The position numbers and the translations under genes are program-made. Below the pieces are notes generated by a model that was not told the origin of the DNA, did not search any database, and worked only from the letters and a program-made list of their open reading frames with translations. From Clostridia bacterium (GTDB lineage: Bacteria > Bacillota > Clostridia > Oscillospirales > Acutalibacteraceae), in NCBI GenBank assembly GCA_017625835.1, contig JAGAKF010000099.1, positions 27,695-91,694 on the forward strand: a DNA stretch of 64,000 nt, written 5' to 3'. Of the stretch, positions 26,184-34,222 are shown one piece after another (the first letter of the stretch is position 1; the number at the start of each line of letters is the position of its first letter).

Positions 26184-26975
26184 TCAGGCTTTGACTTCAA
26201 TCAATCCGTTAAGGCTGAACTTTGACTTATCCACGCCTTTTTTGAAATCAAGAATCTTCTGCGTTGTTGTTACACCGTCTGCGACTGAGCTGAACATTAC
26301 CCATTTTCCGTCTTTGAAATAGTAGTTCGCAATCGTTCCGTCAGCTCTTTCGTAGGTTTCACAGACAAGCTGTTCGCCGTCAACCGTTACGTATTCTGAC
26401 TTGATATACTTCAGGTTGTCGTGACCGCCCATAGATATTTCTATATCGCCTTCATACGGCATATATACGCCTACGCCCGTAGCAATCAGATCAGGAATAA
26501 CAAGGTATGTTTTTGAATCCAGGACAAGCAATCTTATTTTTTTGCCCTCTGCAGTCGTTTCGACGCAGATATCGCCCTGTCTTACCATAGTTGTTGCAAC
26601 AACGGATTTACCTTCCGATTCGGTCTCTGTTTTGAGCGTGAATTCCTTGGTTGATATTATCGGCTGAACAACATCACTGACATATGAAGTTATAAGCTCT
26701 CCGTCATCAACTTCAAGGTCTCCGTCGTAGCTTCCTACTGCGATTTTCAGTATAACAAGAGCATCGCCCGAATTAATCTTTCCGTCCGAATTGACGTCGG
26801 CATATTTTTCATTGAATTCCGCCGAAAGACCTACTGCATGGCGAAGAATCAGAAGAGCATCAGTAGAGTTCGCTTTGCCGTCAGAATTAATATCGCCTAC
26901 GAGCCTTGCGGACGCTGTTGATGCAAACGCAAAAGCGCAGATTATTGCAAGAAAAAGTGAAAAAATTCTTTTCAT
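26184..26975 (-). CDS. Secreted protein with N-terminal dockerin repeats
   Basis: 263 residues. A signal peptide (ends about ASA-RL, residue 23) is followed directly by two calcium-binding dockerin type I repeats: GDINSDGKANSTDALLILRH and ADVNSDGKINSGDALVILKI. The remaining 170 residues form an unrecognised beta-rich domain (KTYLVIPDLIATG, DGKWVMFSS), resembling lipid-carrier LolA-like folds only loosely. Dockerins bind cohesins on scaffolds or cell surfaces. Dockerins are usually C-terminal, so an N-terminal one is uncommon. AAAGGAG precedes the ATG by 9 nt. Single-gene unit. Confidence 0.8.
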   Translation of the reverse strand: MKRIFSLFLAIICAFAFASTASARLVGDINSDGKANSTDALLILRHAVGLSAEFNEKYADVNSDGKINSGDALVILKIAVGSYDGDLEVDDGELITSYVSDVVQPIISTKEFTLKTETESEGKSVVATTMVRQGDICVETTAEGKKIRLLVLDSKTYLVIPDLIATGVGVYMPYEGDIEISMGGHDNLKYIKSEYVTVDGEQLVCETYERADGTIANYYFKDGKWVMFSSVADGVTTTQKILDFKKGVDKSKFSLNGLIEVKA

Positions 26976-27060
26976 TTTCCGTAGCTCCTTTCAATTTGTC
27001 AGTTTATTATAACACACAGCAACGGATAATTCCACAGAAATCGAAAATTTCTTGCTTATC

Positions 27061-27089
27061 TTGACCGGTAAGTTTATACATAGTATAAT
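27061..27089 (+). promoter_or_regulatory. Promoter of the YbjQ operon
   Basis: TTGACC (27061-27066), 17 nt, TATAAT (27084-27089), 35 nt before the first gene. Confidence 0.85.
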
Positions 27090-27123
27090 AATGTTAGTAA
27101 AAATCTGACAGGAGGAACGGGTT

Positions 27124-27363
27124 ATGGAAAATAAAAACAGGAAAAAGATTACGCCGATTATAATAACCGTGGTTGTAATTCTCTTTTCCCTTGCATATAT
27201 TGCAACGTTCATATGTCTTGCTTTCAACGACATCCTCGCTCTACCTGTCGCGCTGATTGCAATTGTAATTTACCTGATTGTCTGCGTTGGAATTATTGCA
27301 GCTCTCAGAGAAAGAATAAAAGAAATTGACGGAGGTCTTGAAGATGCAACTTTTAAGTATTAA
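27124..27363 (+). CDS. Small two-helix membrane protein
   Basis: 79 residues: a basic start (MENKNRKK), two membrane helices (about 10-32 and 37-60) and a charged tail RERIKEIDGG. No family recognised. AGGAGG lies 9 nt before the ATG. Its last 20 nt overlap the next gene's start, so the two are made together. Confidence 0.7.
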   Translation: MENKNRKKITPIIITVVVILFSLAYIATFICLAFNDILALPVALIAIVIYLIVCVGIIAALRERIKEIDGGLEDATFKY

Positions 27364-27655
27364 TTATGTTCCCGGCCGCGAAATTGAAGCTCTCGGCATG
27401 GTCAAAGGTTCCGTTGTTCAGACAAAGCATATGGGCAAGGACTTTATGGCAGGCATGAAAACACTTGTCGGCGGTGAGATCAGAAGCTATACCGAAATGC
27501 TTAACGAAGCGCGCGCAATCGCAACACAGAGAATGGTTGAAGAAGCAACGGCGCTCGGCGCAGATGCAGTTATCGGCATAACCTACGGCAGTGCAGCCGT
27601 TATGCAGGGTGCTGCAGAAGTTGTTGCATACGGTACCGCAGTTAAATTCAAATAA
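27344..27655 (+). CDS. YbjQ/UPF0145-family protein
   Basis: 103 residues. The YbjQ (DUF74, putative heavy-metal-binding) pattern is clear: NYVPGREIEALGMVKGSVV, a central LNEARAIATQRMVEEATALG and ADAVIGITYG. These small proteins form pentamers; their job is not established. The start is ATG 27344, since GGAGGTC lies just upstream and family members begin 5-8 residues before the PGR motif. It overlaps the small membrane protein gene. Confidence 0.88.
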   Translation: MQLLSINYVPGREIEALGMVKGSVVQTKHMGKDFMAGMKTLVGGEIRSYTEMLNEARAIATQRMVEEATALGADAVIGITYGSAAVMQGAAEVVAYGTAVKFK

Positions 27656-27667
27656 TTGGTACAAAGC

Positions 27668-27702
27668 AAAAGACCGACAGATTTTCTCTGTCGGTCTTTT
27701 TG
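27668..27702. terminator. Bidirectional terminator between convergent genes
   Basis: AAGACCGACAGA / TCTGTCGGTCTT, with TTTTT on plus and TTTTGCTTTG on minus. Serves the YbjQ operon and the minus-strand gene at 27711. Confidence 0.9.
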
Positions 27703-27710
27703 TATCATCA

Positions 27711-28016
27711 TTAATCAATATTGTCAGAAATTATTTCAGCAAGATTCTGTCCGCTGACGTCTTCGGAATCTGCAACCGAAGTGCTGACACTTCCGCTGTC
27801 GTCCGTTGTGAAAACGATCGTCTTTCCTACGCCGTTGAGCTTAAGAACGACAATCAGAAGAATAAACAGGATAAAAACAGACGTGGCGATCAAAGACAAA
27901 ACCAATTGTTTGCCTTTCTTTTCGCCTTCACGGGCTTTATAGTATTTTTCCATTCTTTTCTGCGCATCGTTCATATTGAACTCGCCGTCTTTTTTCTGCT
28001 TTTCTTTCTTAGCCAT
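27711..28016 (-). CDS. Small single-pass membrane protein
   Basis: 101 residues: a highly charged cytoplasmic start (KKEKQKKDGEF), one membrane helix (about residues 40-62) and an outer acidic/serine-rich tail (TTDDSGSVSTSVADSEDVSG). No family recognised. ATG 28016 has GGAG 9 nt upstream; codons up to 28025 are within the ribosome site. Confidence 0.65.
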   Translation of the reverse strand: MAKKEKQKKDGEFNMNDAQKRMEKYYKAREGEKKGKQLVLSLIATSVFILFILLIVVLKLNGVGKTIVFTTDDSGSVSTSVADSEDVSGQNLAEIISDNID

Positions 28017-28074
28017 TTTCATCAACTCCGAAAACTTATGTACTGATTATAATCCAACATAAAAATTTTGTCAA

Positions 28075-29691
28075 TTACGGTTGAACTGTAACGGGTTTAT
28101 CCTCGCTTTCGTGCTCAAACGAAATAAAATTATTTCTCTTTGCGTATGCCCAGCGCATTTCAAAAACTTCACACGCGCTCGCAGGCATATAAAGCTGACC
28201 TTCGTCAAGTCGTTTTACGGGAGCTTCGAGCTTCACTTCACCGTCATTGGTAAGCGCAACGTCGCTGTCCTCAAAAAATTCAGCTTTTCTGCCGTAAACT
28301 TCAAGAGTGATCTTACCCTTTTCTTTGATGACAGAACCGCCGATGTATCCAACAAGCACGCCGAGAGGTGCATACCATACACCGTCAATTTCGTGGCACG
28401 GAGTTGCGGACTGGCAAAGTCCGAGCTGAGCGCCTTTGAACATCATTCGTGTACGGTTATATTTCGGCGCAATTGCATAAGGTGTGATTTCATCATTATC
28501 CTTGTCGATCGTGCATTTGTCAACTATTCTTCCGTCTTCAAACACTGTTGACGTAAGTGTCATTTTACCGCCGTCAATTTCAACAACTGCGATTACGGAA
28601 ACATCCTCTTCCTGCGTATAGAAGGCTGAATGCCATACCTTGGCAAGCGCTCTTGTACCCGGAGGATTTTTGCGGGAATTTCCGAGCATATAATGAACCG
28701 TACCCATTGACGGACGTTCAAAAAGCTCCTCGTTTTTCATCGGAAAGCTTCGCGAGAAATTGTGCTCGTGGCCTGAGAAACACAGATCAAGCATTTCAAA
28801 GCCTTCGCGCATTACGGGGTAAGCATCATAATTCTGACAGTCCGAACCCGAGTAGCAGATCGGGAAGTGATATGAACCGATCTTCCACTGCTTGTCGCAG
28901 TTTTGAAGGTCGTTTATCATCCATTCATTAACTTCCTCGGGACCGTTGACGCCGATAACCATAAAATGAGCGTTGCCGTAATCGAACGTGTAGTTCTCAG
29001 TTTTCCAGTTTTCGGGGCCGTTGTCTGCATATGAGCCCTTGAACTGCTTGCCGAAGAACTCGGCAGGCTCGGAATAATATCTGCCGATGCCGTTTCTGTA
29101 ATCCTGGAATCCGCGGTTGTCGTGGTTGCCGAGAGTCATCATAAACGGAATATACTCAACGACACCCGTCAGTCCGCTGAAAGCACCGTTCCACTGAACT
29201 TCGTGCTGACCGCAGTCTGTATTGTCTCCGCCCGTGAGGATAAATCTTGCGTCGGGATGTGCCTTAAGTGTTTCTTTCAGAATATGATTAAAATATGAAT
29301 AATCGGGGCAATCGTGCGGTTCACCCTGTTGCTGATCGGAAACACAGATGAACTTGAACTTGGTAAGGTTTTCGGGAGCTGTTTCAAAATAAAACTCCTC
29401 GCTTCGGTTCTCATCATCGCCGCAGGTATAAAAATACTTTGTGCCGGGTTTAAGCCCTTTAATTTTTGCCCAGAACATATTGCTGATGTCGATATCGCTT
29501 TCAAAAACGTCAGTTTCGGCATCACAGCGCAAAACATCCGATGAGCCGTCTTCACGGTAAAGAACATAGCCGTTGTTTACGTCTGTGCAGGTGCGCCACG
29601 TTACGTTCATCGTCGTTGTCGCATCGTCTGCAATGCTTATAAAAATATGGTCAGGCTGTTTTTGTGAGCCTCTGACAGGTTTCTCTTTCAT
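28075..29691 (-). CDS. Purple-acid-phosphatase-type metallophosphoesterase
   Basis: 538 residues, no signal peptide. An N-terminal fibronectin-III-like domain (about 10-100, NVTWRTCTD) leads into a calcineurin-like phosphoesterase with the metal-site motifs VSDQQQGE, TGGDNTDCG, LGNHDNRG, SYHFPICYS and FSGHEHNFSR; a 140-residue beta-rich C-terminal domain resembles copper-amine-oxidase-N-like folds (GVWYAPLGVLVGYIGG). It should hydrolyse phosphate esters with a two-metal centre. Absence of an export signal is odd for the family. Last gene of an operon with the LCP-like, GH13 and membrane protein genes; AGGAGG precedes the ATG. Confidence 0.82.
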   Translation of the reverse strand: MKEKPVRGSQKQPDHIFISIADDATTTMNVTWRTCTDVNNGYVLYREDGSSDVLRCDAETDVFESDIDISNMFWAKIKGLKPGTKYFYTCGDDENRSEEFYFETAPENLTKFKFICVSDQQQGEPHDCPDYSYFNHILKETLKAHPDARFILTGGDNTDCGQHEVQWNGAFSGLTGVVEYIPFMMTLGNHDNRGFQDYRNGIGRYYSEPAEFFGKQFKGSYADNGPENWKTENYTFDYGNAHFMVIGVNGPEEVNEWMINDLQNCDKQWKIGSYHFPICYSGSDCQNYDAYPVMREGFEMLDLCFSGHEHNFSRSFPMKNEELFERPSMGTVHYMLGNSRKNPPGTRALAKVWHSAFYTQEEDVSVIAVVEIDGGKMTLTSTVFEDGRIVDKCTIDKDNDEITPYAIAPKYNRTRMMFKGAQLGLCQSATPCHEIDGVWYAPLGVLVGYIGGSVIKEKGKITLEVYGRKAEFFEDSDVALTNDGEVKLEAPVKRLDEGQLYMPASACEVFEMRWAYAKRNNFISFEHESEDKPVTVQP

Positions 29692-29703
29692 AAATTTACC
29701 TCC

Positions 29704-30555
29704 TTAGTTACCAAGCACTACTTTCGCAGGCTGTCTTTCTTCCGATTCGCAGAAGTTTTTCAGAGTGTGTATAGCTCTTGAAGCTTCGATATATGAAATA
29801 TCGCTTTTAGAATCGAGCTTCGAGAGGACTTTTTCGTAAATCTTATCGCCTTTTGCAATGTTCTCTGCGGTGATGTAGCTATCAAACATTTTGCAGAGGA
29901 TTTCACCCTGCTTCTGAAGACCTGTCTGCTCGCCGAGAGTCTTGCAGTACCTGAAATATTTCAGAAGCGTTTCACCCTTGATTGTCTGGTCACCCTTTGT
30001 AAGGATAAGAGTGTATTCGTCCGTTCTGTATTCCACTCTTTCGGGAACGGAATATTCAAGTCCGCCCATATAGTTTATTGCAAGGGCAAATGTGTCCGCA
30101 TTTGAAGCAACATATTTGTCGATTCTGATTTTCTCGGCTTTCTCAACTGCGGAAACAAGCTCCTTTTCCCCTCCCGTTGAAAGTGCCGTGATATACTCAG
30201 GGTTGTCTGGGCTAAGAGGATGAATTTCAAAAATCTGCTTGTTCATATTCGCGTCAGCCATAGCGAGAAAATAAATTTCGCTCATTTCTTTATCTGTACA
30301 GTAAAGAAGAATTTTCATTCTTCCCTTAAGCTCTTCTTCGATATCGACAAGCTGATTTTCCGTTGTTTCCTGCGGAATTGCCGTTGTTGTTTTTGAAGAA
30401 AACAGATCGCTTATGAAAGATGTATTGTTTTTCAGGATAACTGCAACCGAAACCGAGCCGATTACAACCGCACAGATAAGAAAGAAAACAATAAATCTTA
30501 TTATACCGTTTCTTTTATCCTGCTTTGATGTTTTGAATTCATGGTTTTTAGACAT
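29704..30555 (-). CDS. Degenerate LytR-CpsA-Psr (LCP)-like membrane protein
   Basis: 283 residues. One N-terminal membrane helix (about 18-40), a Thr-rich linker, then an extracytoplasmic domain with the LCP order: KIRIDKYVASNADTFALAIN, YMGGLEYSVP, ILTKGDQTIKGETLLKYFRY. LCP enzymes join teichoic acids or capsule to peptidoglycan. Here the arginines that hold the pyrophosphate (usually in YVRxRH) reduce to YFRYCK, so activity is doubtful. It starts 4 nt after the GH13 gene and ends 12 nt before the phosphatase. Confidence 0.6.
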   Translation of the reverse strand: MSKNHEFKTSKQDKRNGIIRFIVFFLICAVVIGSVSVAVILKNNTSFISDLFSSKTTTAIPQETTENQLVDIEEELKGRMKILLYCTDKEMSEIYFLAMADANMNKQIFEIHPLSPDNPEYITALSTGGEKELVSAVEKAEKIRIDKYVASNADTFALAINYMGGLEYSVPERVEYRTDEYTLILTKGDQTIKGETLLKYFRYCKTLGEQTGLQKQGEILCKMFDSYITAENIAKGDKIYEKVLSKLDSKSDISYIEASRAIHTLKNFCESEERQPAKVVLGN

Positions 30556-30559
30556 TAAA

Positions 30560-32422
30560 TCACATTCTTCTTAAAATTACTGTTGATTTCGCTCCGATAT
30601 CAACGAGCGTTCCGCGAACGTAACTGTTCCCGAGAAGGTCTTCAGCGTCGCTCCACTCGTCCTTGACATAGTATGTTATCGGATGGGAATTGCTGTTCGA
30701 AATAACAAGCACTGCGTTTTCATCTTTTCTTCTTGCATAAGCCACACAGCCTGCAACACCCGAAAGAATTTCAATTTCTCCGTCAATGAAGCACTTGTTA
30801 TTTCTTCGGATTTCTCCGAGTTTTTTGTACCATTCGATTAAATCTTTATTTTCATTTCCCCAAGGGTAACAGCAACGGTTAAACGGGTCCTTATACCCCT
30901 GCATTCCTGCCTCGTCGCCGTAATAAATGCTCGGCACACCGGGCAGAGTGAACTGTACAGCCGTTGCCATTTTCATAAGATGCACACCGTAGTGGTATTC
31001 TTTTTCGCTAAGCGAATGAGTGCTCTGCCAGTATCTGTCGCGGTACTCACAGCTTTCGCCCGCAAGGGCTGTAATCGCCCTCATCGTATCGTGAGTCGAG
31101 ATATGATTCATAAGAACATCGAGAACCTGCTTCGGATAATTCTCCGTAATCGTCATTATACGCGAGCAAAAAAGCTCTGCAATTCCCGTTCTTGCAAAGT
31201 CGATAACTGCGCCCGCAAACGGGTAGTTCATAACGCTGTCCAGCTGGTCACCCGTAAGGTAACGCCTGCGCTGACCGTAGCTGAATTTATTCGAAGCGTC
31301 TTCCCAGACCTCACCCATAACAAGAGCATCGGGATTTTCTTCCTTTACCGCTTTTCTGAAGCTGTCAAGAAAATCGTCAGGCAATTCATCGGCAACGTCA
31401 AGCCTCCAGCCCGAAGCACCAAGCTTCAGCCATTTTCTTGCTATGCCATTTTCACCTGCTATATATTCGATGAAATCAGGATTTTCTTCAATAACCTCTG
31501 GCAAAAGCTTGATTCCCCACCAGCTGAGGTAATCGTCAGGCCAGTTTTTGAATTTATACCAACCGTAGTATTCCGAATTCTGCGACTGGTATGCACCAAC
31601 GGTATCATATCGGCCATATTGGTTGAAATACTTACTGTCGCAGCCCGTGTGACTGAAAACACCGTCAAGGATTATTTTTATTCCTTTTTCATCCGCCTTT
31701 TTGCAAAGGGATTCGAAATCCTCCTGCGTTCCGAGAAGCGGATCAATCTTCGTGTAGTCCGCCGTGTCATAACGGTGGTTGCTGTGGGCTTCAAAAATCG
31801 GATTGAGGTAAATGCAGGTCACGCCGAGATCTTTGAGGTAATCTAGCTTTTCGCAGATACCTTTCAGGTCTCCGCCAAAATAGTCGTTATTAAGCACCTT
31901 GCCGTTCGGGTCGGGACGCCAATACGGTTCACCGTCGCGGTCGTTTCGCATCACGCGGTCATCGGGTACGTCTTCCTTGGTCTCGCCCGAAAAAGCAAAA
32001 CGGTCGGGAAAAATCTGATAAATTATTCCGCCCTTAATCCAGTCGGGAGTTCTGAAGTCCTTATCGTAAACCGTAAGTTGCCAGAATCTGCCTTTTTCAC
32101 GTATTTTACCTACTCCGTCGCCGAAATTAAAAATCCTGCTTGTTCCCCACGGGGTATCATATTCAAACCTGTATTCGTAAAGTCCGCTTTCCTCGGGGCA
32201 GAAGCTTACCTTCCACCATTCTTCGAATTCTCCCTGCATACAGTCCCACTGCATTTCATAAAACTGTTCATAGAATGAACCGTCTTTTTTCACTACGAAC
32301 CTTGCGTGGTGACAGCAAAAATCACGGGGCAAAACAATACGGAATACGACAGTCTGTCCCGTTCCGATTGCCCCGTAAATGCTTTTGTGGTATTGATATC
32401 GTGAATTATACGGAATGTACAT
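30560..32422 (-). CDS. GH13 alpha-amylase family: neopullulanase/cyclomaltodextrinase-like
   Basis: 620 residues, no signal peptide, so cytosolic. An N-terminal beta domain of CBM34 type (about 1-120) precedes the GH13 barrel: IYQIFPDRF, DGVFSHTGCDSKYF, GWRLDVADE (nucleophile Asp near 342), GEVWED (acid Glu near 371) and ISTHDT (Asp near 445), then a C-terminal beta domain. Such enzymes open cyclodextrins and split short maltodextrins or pullulan. The ATG shares TAATG with the stop of the upstream membrane protein gene, so it is translationally coupled. Confidence 0.93.
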   Translation of the reverse strand: MYIPYNSRYQYHKSIYGAIGTGQTVVFRIVLPRDFCCHHARFVVKKDGSFYEQFYEMQWDCMQGEFEEWWKVSFCPEESGLYEYRFEYDTPWGTSRIFNFGDGVGKIREKGRFWQLTVYDKDFRTPDWIKGGIIYQIFPDRFAFSGETKEDVPDDRVMRNDRDGEPYWRPDPNGKVLNNDYFGGDLKGICEKLDYLKDLGVTCIYLNPIFEAHSNHRYDTADYTKIDPLLGTQEDFESLCKKADEKGIKIILDGVFSHTGCDSKYFNQYGRYDTVGAYQSQNSEYYGWYKFKNWPDDYLSWWGIKLLPEVIEENPDFIEYIAGENGIARKWLKLGASGWRLDVADELPDDFLDSFRKAVKEENPDALVMGEVWEDASNKFSYGQRRRYLTGDQLDSVMNYPFAGAVIDFARTGIAELFCSRIMTITENYPKQVLDVLMNHISTHDTMRAITALAGESCEYRDRYWQSTHSLSEKEYHYGVHLMKMATAVQFTLPGVPSIYYGDEAGMQGYKDPFNRCCYPWGNENKDLIEWYKKLGEIRRNNKCFIDGEIEILSGVAGCVAYARRKDENAVLVISNSNSHPITYYVKDEWSDAEDLLGNSYVRGTLVDIGAKSTVILRRM

Positions 32423-32763
32423 TAAGAAACTACTCTTTCATCTTCGTTTTTTTGCATTTCATCAACTTCATCTGCAGGAATTGTTACCTGATTGTCGATT
32501 TGATTTTCTGCAGGATTTGTTGTTGTCTGTGTTGTTACCGACTCTTCGTCATAAGGCGCTTTGGAAATTTCGAGCAAAGCATCCGTCACAATAAAGCTTG
32601 CAAAAACAATCAGAATAAAAATGAATGCAATCACAAGAAAGCTGATCAACGGCTGCCATCTTGCTCTTTTATCCGTACTGATAAAGTTACGTTTATTGTC
32701 GCTGTAAGAAGTACGGAATTCCGTATAGCTTCTTGGACGTTTATTGTAGTTATTGTTTTCCAT
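32422..32763 (-). CDS. Single-pass membrane protein at the head of the GH13 operon
   Basis: 113 residues: a basic start (MENNNYNKRPRSYTEF), one membrane helix (about 45-68) and an outer tail rich in Thr, Glu and Asn. No family recognised. ATG 32763 is preferred because AAGGTGA lies 5 nt upstream; longer reading frames would enter the divergent promoter region. Divergent from mecA. Confidence 0.65.
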   Translation of the reverse strand: MENNNYNKRPRSYTEFRTSYSDNKRNFISTDKRARWQPLISFLVIAFIFILIVFASFIVTDALLEISKAPYDEESVTTQTTTNPAENQIDNQVTIPADEVDEMQKNEDERVVS

Positions 32764-32858
32764 TCTATCACCTTGTCTGCCATTTTTTGATGGTTGAATA
32801 TCCGCGAAAGCAAACATATACTTTATATTATACACTTAATTGTTATGGGGGATTTTTT

Positions 32859-33389
32859 GTGGATATTCAGCCTATCGGCAGTAATAAATTTTTAGTCGGT
32901 CTGAACCGTGAGGACCTGCGGCAGCTCGATATTACATACGACACCATGGATTATTCAAACATAGAAACCCGTCGCGTCATCTGGACAATTCTCGACAGAG
33001 TAAGAAAAGCTACCGGCCGCGATATTGACCCTTCAGGAAATCTTGTAATCGAAGCATCACCCGACGGTACGGGCGGCTGTGTCCTTATGTTTACCGTTCC
33101 CGTTTCACGAGCGGATATCGGCACGGTCATTTCAAAAATCAATCCGACACAGATTTTCGAATTCCGCAACTCGGACGATCTGCTCGATGCCATTTCCGCT
33201 GTCGGAACAAACAATGTCGACGGCAGAGTTTTTACCGACGGACACAAATTCCGTGCAGAACTGCCTGCCGAAAAAGCAACGCTTTACCGCCACGTTATTG
33301 AAGAATTCGGTGTTTTTGTCGGTAACGACAGCCTTACGGTCACTTCAACCCACGAGCACTGGAAAGAAATCAGCAGATCAACCTCTTAA
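32859..33389 (+). CDS. mecA: Adaptor protein MecA
   Basis: 176 residues. The N-terminal substrate-binding part (VDIQPIGSNKFLVGLNREDL) and the C-terminal ClpC-binding part (RVFTDGHKFRAELPAEK, EEFG) match MecA. In Bacillus it feeds ComK, Spo0A-P and other proteins to ClpCP. The start is GTG 32859 with GGGGGA 7-8 nt upstream. The acidic middle linker is short. Its stop overlaps the convergent rpe gene by 12 bp. Confidence 0.85.
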   Translation: MDIQPIGSNKFLVGLNREDLRQLDITYDTMDYSNIETRRVIWTILDRVRKATGRDIDPSGNLVIEASPDGTGGCVLMFTVPVSRADIGTVISKINPTQIFEFRNSDDLLDAISAVGTNNVDGRVFTDGHKFRAELPAEKATLYRHVIEEFGVFVGNDSLTVTSTHEHWKEISRSTS

Positions 33390-34022
33390 ATCTCTGATCA
33401 TTGCTGACGGATCTTCCGCACCGAAAACAGCACTTCCCGCAACAAGGACATTTGCGCCTGCTTCGATCGCAACGGGAGCTGTTTCAAGCGAGATTCCGCC
33501 GTCTACCTGAATGTCAAGGTCAAGTCCTCTGCTCTGCGCTTCCGCGCGGAGTGCGGATACTTTCTGCATCATATCAGCCATAAATTTCTGGCCGCCGAAG
33601 CCGGGTTCAACCGTCATAATAAGAACCATACTCAACTTTTCGAGGTAAGGATAAACTGCCTCGATCGGAGTTGCAGGTTTAACGGTAAGGCCCGCCTTGC
33701 AACCGAGCGAGAGAATTTTTTCTACCGTCTCCTCAACGGGAGAATCGCTTTCTACGTGGAAATTAATTATATCTGCGCCTGCTTTTGCAAAATCCTCTGC
33801 ATATTTCAACGGATCACTTATCATAAGATGGCAGTCAAAAACCTTGTCCGTGCTCTTTCTGATACATTTTACGACAGGAGCGCCAAATGTGATATTCGGC
33901 ACGAAATGACCATCCATTACGTCGATGTGGATATAGTCCGCTCCGCAAGCGTCCATTCGGGCAACTTCTTCGCCCATTTTCGAAAAATCGCAGGACAATA
34001 TTGACGGCGCTATCTTTATCAT
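33378..34022 (-). CDS. rpe: Ribulose-phosphate 3-epimerase
   Basis: 214 residues, complete TIM barrel. Visible: IAPSILSCDFSKMGEEV, HIDVMDGHFVPNITFG (metal His/Asp), HLMISDP, MTVEPGFGGQKF and VDGGISLETA. Interconverts ribulose-5-P and xylulose-5-P in the pentose phosphate pathway. ATG 34022 has GAGAGGA 10 nt upstream. Usually found near rsgA/prkC in Firmicutes; here it stands alone, tail to tail with mecA. Confidence 0.97.
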   Translation of the reverse strand: MIKIAPSILSCDFSKMGEEVARMDACGADYIHIDVMDGHFVPNITFGAPVVKCIRKSTDKVFDCHLMISDPLKYAEDFAKAGADIINFHVESDSPVEETVEKILSLGCKAGLTVKPATPIEAVYPYLEKLSMVLIMTVEPGFGGQKFMADMMQKVSALRAEAQSRGLDLDIQVDGGISLETAPVAIEAGANVLVAGSAVFGAEDPSAMIRDLRG

Positions 34023-34164
34023 AAGTGTCAAATCCTCTCTCAGAATCTATTTAGAATATAATATCAATTTTTTCTCCGCAGGTCAAGGTTAAGAAGCAAC
34101 TTCAACCTGTTTTTCAAATGGTATTTTTTATGAAATTTTTCATAAACGGTGTCGATTGAAAAAT

Positions 34165-34193
34165 TTGACTTTATTTTTCTAAAAATGTATAAT
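34165..34193 (+). promoter_or_regulatory. Promoter of the CotH-dockerin gene
   Basis: TTGACT (34165-34170), 17 nt, TATAAT (34188-34193), 30 nt before the ATG. Upstream is a short palindrome ATGAAATTTTTCAT (34130-34143). Confidence 0.85.
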
Positions 34194-34222
34194 TATATTT
34201 ATCTTATACTGGAGGTTTGTTT

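Noticed and set aside
30980-31846. 288-codon plus-strand frame opposite the GH13 gene
   Set aside because: It lies wholly within the amylase catalytic domain, has no ribosome site and no recognisable domain.
32733-32858. A longer MecA start
   Set aside because: It would overlap the divergent gene and lacks a ribosome site; GTG 32859 has GGGGGA at the right distance and MecA begins (M/V)xIxxIGxN.
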